Part shown: positions 58,004-64,000 of the stretch, one piece after another
Position numbering within the stretch: position 1 is the stretch's first letter
How the letters are laid out: each line of letters begins with the position of its first letter
Assembly (NCBI GenBank): GCA_022113835.1
Contig: JAILWY010000007.1
Location: forward strand, 11,137,001-11,201,000
Direction of reading: 5' to 3'
DNA: 64,000 bases
Source: Atopsyche davidsoni
Taxonomy: Eukaryota; Arthropoda; Insecta; Trichoptera; Hydrobiosidae
Made by a program: the position numbers and the translations under genes
Notes under the pieces: generated by a model
What the model was told of the DNA's origin: nothing
Seen by the model: only the letters and a program-made list of their open reading frames with translations
Database searches by the model: none

Positions 58004-58374
58004 CAGTGTGTCCAAAAAGAGCATCGGGTATTTGTTAGTTCCGTAAAACAAAAACTACTTGTAATCATCAATTTTTTTTATTGTTGATTATAAGAATACA
58101 AAATGGAAATTTTTTTCGAAAAGATGATGTTATCCAAATGGTGACCGTTACGCGCTGCTGGCACTCTTCTAATCTGGAACGAAAGTTGAAAGTTGTTTAA
58201 TCGCCGCAGCATTTCGTACTCTAAAATTCAAGCGATTTGCGTATTCTTTATCCTTCAATTCTTGCACCAATTGAATTTTATACGCTTTTAAAATCGAATG
58301 CAAAGACGATTTTTTAATGTTCAACGCTTGGCTTCGCTTTCGGATGGATAAAGATACACTTTTTGGACATCCTG
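58004..58374 (-). mobile_element. Tc1/mariner-superfamily deletion derivative, N-terminal half
   Basis: This 371-bp element has ends CAGTGTGTCCAAAAAGAGCA and, reversed, CAGGATGTCCAAAAAGTGTA, both flanked by TA. Its first 170 bases match the left end of the 42.7 kb element nearly base for base, including the HLDNIIFSK-coding tail. A large internal deletion joins that tail to the N-terminal part of the transposase. Confidence 0.85.
58169..58372 (-). pseudogene. Transposase N-terminal DNA-binding fragment
   Basis: The minus strand of the 58.0 kb element is open from the terminal repeat for about 67 codons to a stop at 58169-58171. It reads SVSLSIRKRSQALNIKKSSL, then HSILKAYKIQLVQELKDKEY and ANRLNFR. 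This is the second helix-turn-helix and linker of an IS630-Tc1-mariner transposase (compare the family phrase KIQLVQELKPNDYAKRLEF). All three catalytic acidic residues are lost. There is no in-frame ATG. Confidence 0.75.
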
Positions 58375-58379
58375 TATAA

Positions 58380-59600
58380 CGAATTTAAACTTACATTTTT
58401 GCACAGAACTCTATATTAATGACTATACAAGACACGCACAAAAGTACGTGCATTTATTTTTATTTCTACAGCAGATTGTGCAACTCTGGGAAATGGCAAC
58501 GGTTCATACAAAAGTAAACAGAAAACCTTCATATGAATAACTGCAATAGAATTTAAACCATCATCCCTGCACGGGGCACGCGAGCGTCATTACTCAGGGG
58601 TTGTATCAGGTTTTCTTTTTATTTTTTGAAGCGTGGAGAATGCAGCCATCCGAGGCGGCACCAATAAAAGCAGCCTGAGTTATGTAAACGCGGGCCGGCG
58701 CGAAGTCGTGTGTGCCGGGGGTGGAAAAAAACTCTGCCCGGATTTCATTTCCTTCCGGATGATTTTGTATTAACGAGCTGAAGCTATCGCCGTGGCCATC
58801 GCCTCAGGGTCGCCTTCATTAAGCTACGCCCTGAAAATGCATTGAGATTTTATTATCAGACCGTTAAAGCTTTCGCTCCAGGGAAATTTAGAGAAAATGA
58901 AATTTCATCATAAATTTTATGCAAAATAAATTTTATCGATTCATACATAAGAGAACAAAATAGTCTAAAACACACCTGGGATATATGCACGCTCTACGTC
59001 TCTCGTATGCTTTGCTTAGTACCTACATAACCAATGGAATATATTATATATTATAACTATCCTTATCAAAGTAAGCTTTGAGATATTTTTTAAGCAATAA
59101 ACTATGGATTCATTTTATTTTTTTTAAATGCACCTTGTTTGGAAATTACTTTAAAATGTGAATATACTGTATTTTTAACACCTTTTTATGTGATTGGTAC
59201 GCAATCAAATTAATTTCCTAAAACTTTTATCTTGAAAAAAAATTTATGAGTACGTTCACATTTAATGTGACATTTGAACTTAACACAGTCAAAAGTATTT
59301 TTTTTTATTTGAAATTTTAAATATATATATATATATATGTTACCAGAGCTACATATTTAACAATCTGAAAGTAATTTACACCCAAAATGAGCGCTTTCGT
59401 GGTAGCTTTTTAATGGAAAAAGCGTAGAGCTAAAATATTTGTAATATCATAGGCTCTCAGATTTTATACATAACGTTCTCGCTTAAAAACCTTCCACTGC
59501 TATCCCACTTATCGATTCGAAACCCATAATAAACTACAGCCAATAATTATACCGTCGTTAATCACAATAAAGGAGCTTTTCACCTCACGTTACAGGGTCG
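58380..59600. other. GC island followed by AT-rich DNA
   Basis: The island at about 58560-58890 (GGCGGCACCAATAAAAGCAG, CGCGGGCCGGCGCGAAG, GCCGTGGCCATCGCC) has no long coding frame and may be a conserved regulatory element. From 58920 to 59600 the sequence is AT-rich, with a (TA)n run at about 59320-59339. Confidence 0.4.
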
Positions 59601-59619
59601 TATCAATATTATATTTCAG

Positions 59620-59697
59620 CGGGGGTATTCTGGCACCCCTGGCCCTCGCATGCACCCCTTCCCGCCCCCACAACAGCTGGAACACGACATTCTGTGA
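59620..59697 (+). CDS. Possible short 3' coding exon
   Basis: An acceptor, AATATTATATTTCAG, ends at 59619. The following frame, in phase 0, reads RGYSGTPGPRMHPFPPPQQL, then EHDIL and a stop at 59695-59697. The phase would accept the phase 0 donor at 56229. The peptide is Pro/Gly-rich and protein-like, but it is short, the surroundings are one of the GC islands, and no AATAAA follows within about 300 bases. It is speculative. Confidence 0.2.
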   Translation, partial: RGYSGTPGPRMHPFPPPQQLEHDIL

Positions 59698-59779
59698 TTA
59701 CCTCCAGCCGTGTGTGCGCCGGACCGGTGTTGCCATCTTTTGTTCCCAGTCATCGCCGTTGGCTTTCAGACATGTTATT

Positions 59780-60185
59780 TTGCAACATGGTTTAATGTCG
59801 TGTATATGATGCTTTCTATGCCTAATAGATCAACATGGAACCCAGCCATGTCGTGTCAATTATAGTTTCTGAGAACTGAAAGCACGTTTGCTTTAGGGAA
59901 CTGTCGGTGTTTAAATGAAACAACATGCATAATATAAATGCAGTAAATCAGTTTATTTGTTTAAAATTAACTAAGCCTATTAGACGATTCTAGTTACAAC
60001 GTGTAAAAAACCTTTGTGAGTGTTTATTTCTCTGGCTTCACTTCGAAATCAGTGGTCATTACTTTTACTCCTAAACAAGAGGTTCTTGATTCGATCTCCA
60101 TCCTTGTAGTTGAATTCCAAACTGATGTCTTTAGACTCACGCCTGTTTCAATTCGATAAAAATGCCCACAAACTTATAAATTGTT
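59780..60185. other. AT-rich stretch with a possible SINE box B
   Basis: A plus-strand TTGATTCGATCTCC at about 60087-60100 resembles box B, with box A-like sequence about 50 bases before it. It is probably a decayed SINE. No gene seen. Confidence 0.35.
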
Positions 60186-60189
60186 TAAA

Positions 60190-60715
60190 TTAAATATTTA
60201 AGTGATTTTAATTTTTATTGGTGACCTGTTTCACTAATTACTTTCTCAAATATATAAAAGCGCATTTGATTTGTATAGAATCAGAAATTTAATATTTTTG
60301 ACAGAGAGTACTTGGTCGAATTCCATTTTAATATTTTTTTTAATAAAATACTAAAGTGATTTTCCACATGCTCATTTTTTATTTGTGACCGGTTTCGCCA
60401 ACCTTTCACGTTGGCATTTTCAAACAGAGAACTCTGGCTTCTATTTGATAATGCCAACGTGAAAGGTTGGCGAAACTGGTCACAAATAAAAAAACGAACA
60501 TGTGGAAAATCACTCAACTATTTTATTCAAAAAAATATCACACAAATAGCAATTATAAAGAATCCTCAATTTTTCAGGTACATTTAACTCACATTACTCT
60601 TAATTGAATTTAAAAAAACTCTTTATTAAACAATTTTCACTCAGTTAAAGGTTGACGAAACCGGTCACCAATAAAAATTAACATGTGGAAAAATCACTCG
60701 AGTATTTTATTAAAA
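60190..60715. repeat. Cluster of foldback-family modules
   Basis: In order: X' at about 60190-60235 (GGTGACCTGTTTCAC), Y' at 60288-60335 (TTTTTGACAGAGAGTACTTGG), X' at 60342-60429, X at 60443-60528, then X at 60645-60711. The middle X'/X pair forms a near-perfect hairpin with arms of about 85 bases and a loop of about 13. Both of its arms carry GCCAACGTGAAAGGTTGGCG followed by AAACCGGTC or AAACTGGTC. Repetition of X and Y in mixed orientation suggests repeated insertion or local rearrangement of one element family. Confidence 0.75.
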
Positions 60716-60736
60716 AATATTTTTTTTGTTTCTAAA

Positions 60737-60973
60737 CTATTGTTTGAGACAAAAAGTATATTTGCCGGTCGGTAGACTTTCCGAAGATGCGAGTGACTTT
60801 ACACGACACTGCGACCCCTGAACGGAGATCTTACACACACTCCGGCTTTTTCTACCCGTCACGGTGTCGATGCGTGCAGAAACACATTTGACTTTCGAAG
60901 GGATGTTAATGCCGACGTGCACCGCCACGGCCTTCCACCCCCGCGACCGGATACAGCTTTTGTGATGTTTCAT
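60737..60973 (-). CDS. Small basic ORF, doubtful
   Basis: A minus-strand ATG at 60971-60973 opens 78 codons, starting MKHHKSCIRSRGWKAVAVHV and rich in Lys, Arg, Ser and Cys. It has no signal peptide, no known motif and no clear poly(A) signal. It lies in a GC-richer patch next to the foldback cluster. It may be a chance frame. Confidence 0.15.
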   Translation of the reverse strand: MKHHKSCIRSRGWKAVAVHVGINIPSKVKCVSARIDTVTGRKSRSVCKISVQGSQCRVKSLASSESLPTGKYTFCLKQ

Positions 60974-60999
60974 GTAATCAACCCCCAAAGGTAAATATC

Positions 61000-61620
61000 T
61001 AAATATTTACAGGGAAATGCGTGGAAAATTCTACATTCCGATGTTGTTATTTTTGAGGAAAGGTTTTTCCCTTCGCAATATTGCTATGAATTTTATATGT
61101 ATATATTCTTAAAGCAAATATAAAAAAAATATTTTCATATATATTTTAACATGAAATTCTTTTAAAATTTACAATATTTTAAATTTGTACATGTGTGTAA
61201 ATGTAAATATAGTACAACGTCATGTTTTAATAATTTTTCCCAGAAAATACGTTTTTGTTTTTATCAGTAATTTTTATTAGTAATGCATCGATTATTTTAT
61301 ATTTTATAGTTTTTATTTAACGAAAATCTGTAGCCTTTTTAATATTTTACGTCAAAATTTCATAGTTTTTTATTCAGGCTTCTCAATACCCCCAAAAAAT
61401 AAGATTCAAAACTTATTGAAATGATTTGTAGTTATCGATTTCTGTAATCCTGAAAACATTGTTAAGTAAATATCATCCTCGACAAAATGACTATGCCAAA
61501 TGCGAATGCAATTTGATTTTATAAATATATTGAAGCACACGTTTTCAGTATTAACTTTGTTACGATATTTATCAGTTTATTCAAAATCCAAACACCATCA
61601 ATCATAAATAGAATAAATAA
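61000..61620. other. AT-rich stretch without a gene
   Basis: Simple AT-rich sequence without recognisable features. Confidence 0.5.
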
Positions 61621-61624
61621 TTTT

Positions 61625-61900
61625 GTTAGAACTTTGCAGTTCTGATTGCTAATTCTCTATACGGAGGCGGGCGCTCCATCACCTGCCGACGGAGAAGCAC
61701 TAATCTATGTCCTTGTATTTGCTCAGTCCTCGGTCCCACCGCGTCTGGTGATGTATGGGACGTCCTTTGGTGTCTGATGAAAGCTTTCGAACGAGCTTTG
61801 TGTCCTATCAGCAGTGGAGAGCTTTGAAGTTTGCCGGAACGAGATTAAAAGTCAAGTCTTTTAGCTACTAAACCATTTCAAATGTGAATCATATTTGTTC
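61625..61900 (-). repeat. Possible SINE body with box A-like head
   Basis: On the minus strand TGGTTTAGTAGCTAAAAG resembles a tRNA box A, and is followed by about 230 bases of balanced composition and then an AT-rich tail. A minus frame through it stays open for about 70 codons (ending RPPPYRELAIRTAKF), so an exon is an alternative. Box B is poor. The class is uncertain. Confidence 0.3.
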
Positions 61901-61904
61901 ATTG

Positions 61905-62635
61905 CTAGAAAGCTTTAAGGGCCCAAGTCCCATACTCAAGTTTTTTTGATCATTTTCTGGTCCGTTTTGCGAAAAATCGACTGCACCCATCAAAAAAATT
62001 TAAATGCAAAAAGTTAGATACATTCCTTCTTCCGAACAGATTTCTTGTAAATTTACTATTAATATGATACATATGTGTTTTTTAAGAATTTGGAGATTCG
62101 TCATGTCCCTGTTCTAAGAGTCTTAAACATTTAAAAGTCTTTTTTTCAATTGTTATTAAAAGATTAAAAATAAACCCTGTGCGATTTATTATTTTAAAAA
62201 TTTAAAAAAATAAAAACTTTAACAAACATTGGTTTTGAAAAGTCGTCATTTTATCCAATTTTCAACATATTCACGATTCTATTTTACTCTGAAAATGGAC
62301 GTAAATTAAATAATAAAAAATAGATAAATATATTTTATAGTTTTTAAAAATAAAGTGACAATTAAATTAATTAAATGACACGATTTCGCCAGGTAAAACG
62401 GTCCTTTTTTTGTGGCAGACGGGGGACGGACACCAAGCAAGGTTAGGCTAGGTAGCAAGACCCTTAACAGGCAGTCGCTGAAATACGCAGATACACAAAT
62501 TTATTCCAGTGCCATTCTCGGCCTGTATATACTTATTCCGCACTCTCAAAGAAACAAGCAGAACATCTGTTCATATTCGCAGAGACACGTGCTTAATATT
62601 GACTTATTGGTTGGCTCTCCGCTATTCTCCCGCCC
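61905..62635. other. Stretch without a supported gene
   Basis: AT-rich to about 62380. The balanced part at 62400-62640 has a 77-codon frame with no recognisable content. Confidence 0.4.
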
Positions 62636-62639
62636 GGGC

Positions 62640-62890
62640 ACTTAGGTCCTCTCTACTTCTTTTATGACGCGCAATATGCTCCATCCGATTTCACTCCACA
62701 GCTTCTTCTATTCAGCTTTCCGGCACACGAGCGGGACGGCGAGTCCTGCCCGGGCACGTCGTCCTTGTCTGTCGTCAATAATTCCTTTGAGTCCTGCACC
62801 CGCGCGAGGCGTGCGCTTTCATCCTGTTTGATCGGAACACTTCCCGCTGGAAATACAAAACGAACGCCAGGATCGGAAGGTGCACTCTTG
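62640..62890. other. GC-rich island
   Basis: GC-rich block (GCACACGAGCGGGACGGCGAG, CACCCGCGCGAGGCGTGCG) with open frames on both strands but no known product. Confidence 0.35.
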
Positions 62891-63089
62891 CTATCGTATA
62901 AAATGCAGATTTCCTCCGCGTTATTTTATATTTTACTCTCAATACGCAAATGCAGAAATATCTCAAATGATTCTATAGTTCGAATTCGTTTGAAACAAAG
63001 CTATCAAAATTGCATCATAACAAAGGTTTTTCTTTGATATTCCACAGTCACTATTTAATTAAATTAAATGACATACTTCCTTATAAAAA

Positions 63090-63246
63090 TCGCTTAATAA
63101 TTTTACAATATATGTTACATGTTACAATAACCAAGACATGTGAATTCGAATCAGTGGCATGTGGTGAAGGCATGCAATGATATTAAGAGCCAAAGACTCA
63201 TGTCAACCAATGTCATGCTTTTTTAGATTCACAAATTAATCACATT

Positions 63247-63306
<60 letters not shown>

Positions 63307-63690
63307 TGTGTGTGTGTGCGGTCTTTTTTTATTATTACTTTTCTACTTCTCAATTAGGAATTAATTGAAAAGGAAGTGGTTTTAATAATTGAAAGAAGGT
63401 AATTTGCAAGAAATAAAGCTCATCATGAAACATACTCGTATTTAATGTAAAAAAGCTTATTCTTTGATCGTTACACGCGGTTCCAAATCCCAAATCGCCT
63501 AATAATTTTACAATATACAATATCATATTGCAGTTGGCAAAATGATTATGTTACAGATTACAATAACCGAGAGATGTTTATTCGAATCAGTGGCGTGTGG
63601 TGAAGGCATGCAATGATTAAAAGCCAAATACTCATGTCAACCAATGACATGTCAATTTTTAGATTGAGAAGTCAACCACATCCCTATTCA
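63090..63690 (+). repeat. Direct repeat pair, about 160-190 bp, 410 bp apart
   Basis: The segment at 63090-63240 recurs at 63497-63690. Shared blocks include TTAATAATTTTACAATATA/CTAATAATTTTACAATATA, CGAATCAGTGGCATGTGG/CGAATCAGTGGCGTGTGG, TGAAGGCATGCAATGAT and CTCATGTCAACCAATG. The copies differ by several indels, including an insertion in the second. Confidence 0.75.
63249..63317. repeat. (TA)27 microsatellite followed by (TG)n
   Basis: A pure TA run spans 63249-63302, then AATA and a short TG run to about 63317. It lies at the junction after the first copy of the direct repeat. Confidence 0.95.
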
Positions 63691-63839
63691 GCTTTGCGAT
63701 ATATTATTGATTTTTTGTGAAGACCATCTCACAGAAAGTACGATTTTGCGTATACAGGTTTTATCTATTGATAATGATTAAGTACATTTTTTCAAATATT
63801 GAAAATTGATCAAAGAAACTCTCAAAAAAATATCATCGT

Positions 63840-63905
63840 GATTTGTGTGGAATTTGAACCCACAATATTCAATTGTCATAATAAGTATGTTGTTTCACTT
63901 ATAGG
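63840..63905 (-). repeat. tRNA-like SINE head (weak)
   Basis: The minus-strand GGGTTCAAATTC at 63850-63861 is a good box B; a weak box A lies about 35 bases earlier on that strand. It is probably a decayed SINE. Confidence 0.35.
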
Positions 63906-63943
63906 ATATGATTGTTAAAAATTCTTGCTAAGTACCAGTGATT

Positions 63944-64000
63944 CGTTGGTATAATTGGTAATGCACCGGCCATGTAAGCTTTGGGGAGAGTTTCTTTAAT
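63944..64000 (+). repeat. tRNA-like SINE head cut by window end
   Basis: GTTGGTATAATTGGTAATGC matches a tRNA box A and D-arm, and CACCGGCCATGTAAGC follows where an anticodon arm would be. The window ends before or at box B, so a tRNA gene cannot be excluded, but several SINE heads nearby make a SINE more likely. Confidence 0.4.

Noticed and set aside
63470..63500. Box B-like GGTTCCAAATCCC as another SINE
   Set aside because: No box A at a suitable distance and it overlaps the start of the direct repeat. The evidence is too thin.
1..64000. CRISPR arrays, prophage, rRNA or bacterial operons
   Set aside because: No regularly spaced short repeats with unique spacers, no ribosome-binding sites with packed genes, and no rRNA-like sequence. 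The window is eukaryotic.

Overview
This is a 64 kb piece of an animal nuclear genome, most probably an insect. It is AT-rich, has almost no long open frames, and carries arthropod-type transposon debris: two mariner transposases (one of the Mos1/mauritiana type), IS630-Tc1-mariner relatives, a hAT-type and a pogo/Tigger-type non-autonomous element, LINE 3' ends and tRNA-derived SINE heads. The order cannot be fixed from the sequence; Lepidoptera is one guess. I see no bacterial-style genes, no CRISPR array, no rRNA and no intact tRNA gene.

Layout. 0-12 kb: a broken, internally deleted mariner on the left edge, a tRNA-like SINE, a pogo-like MITE (2.5-2.9 kb), GC-rich islands at 6.0-7.0 and 8.6-9.2 kb, a hAT MITE with a perfect 8-bp target duplication (8.06-8.47 kb), and a short inverted-repeat MITE (11.6 kb). 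12-24 kb: a fragment of a foldback repeat family (13.0 kb), a possible plus-strand first coding exon (13.9 kb), several GC islands, degenerate tandem repeats, the first of five LINE tails, and a possible minus-strand 3' exon for a Cys-rich peptide (23.4-23.7 kb). 24-37 kb: AT-rich DNA, a GC-rich block at 29.3-29.5 kb that runs into a 1.9 kb tandem array with 188-bp units, and LINE and SINE fragments. 37.6-38.9 kb: a full-length mariner with matching 34-bp terminal inverted repeats and an almost readable transposase. 39-50 kb: a large foldback repeat, more LINE tails, and a deletion derivative of a second Tc1/mariner-type element. 50-64 kb: a 12-bp GC minisatellite beside a CRE-like site, nested MITEs, a possible coding exon with a diverged tandem duplicate (56.1-56.5 kb), the second deletion derivative of the Tc1/mariner-type element (58.0 kb), a cluster of foldback repeats (60.2-60.7 kb), and simple and direct repeats at the right edge.

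Interpretation (inference). The window reads best as a long intron or regulatory desert around a developmental gene: short GC-rich islands recur every few kilobases in AT-rich DNA, and the best exon candidates (13.9 and 56.2 kb) lie on the plus strand. All five recognisable LINE tails lie on the minus strand, as expected if antisense insertions are tolerated inside a plus-strand transcription unit. No host gene could be named. The most unusual structure is the foldback family at 13.0, 39.1-39.4 and 60.2-60.7 kb, whose core resembles a decayed hammerhead ribozyme.
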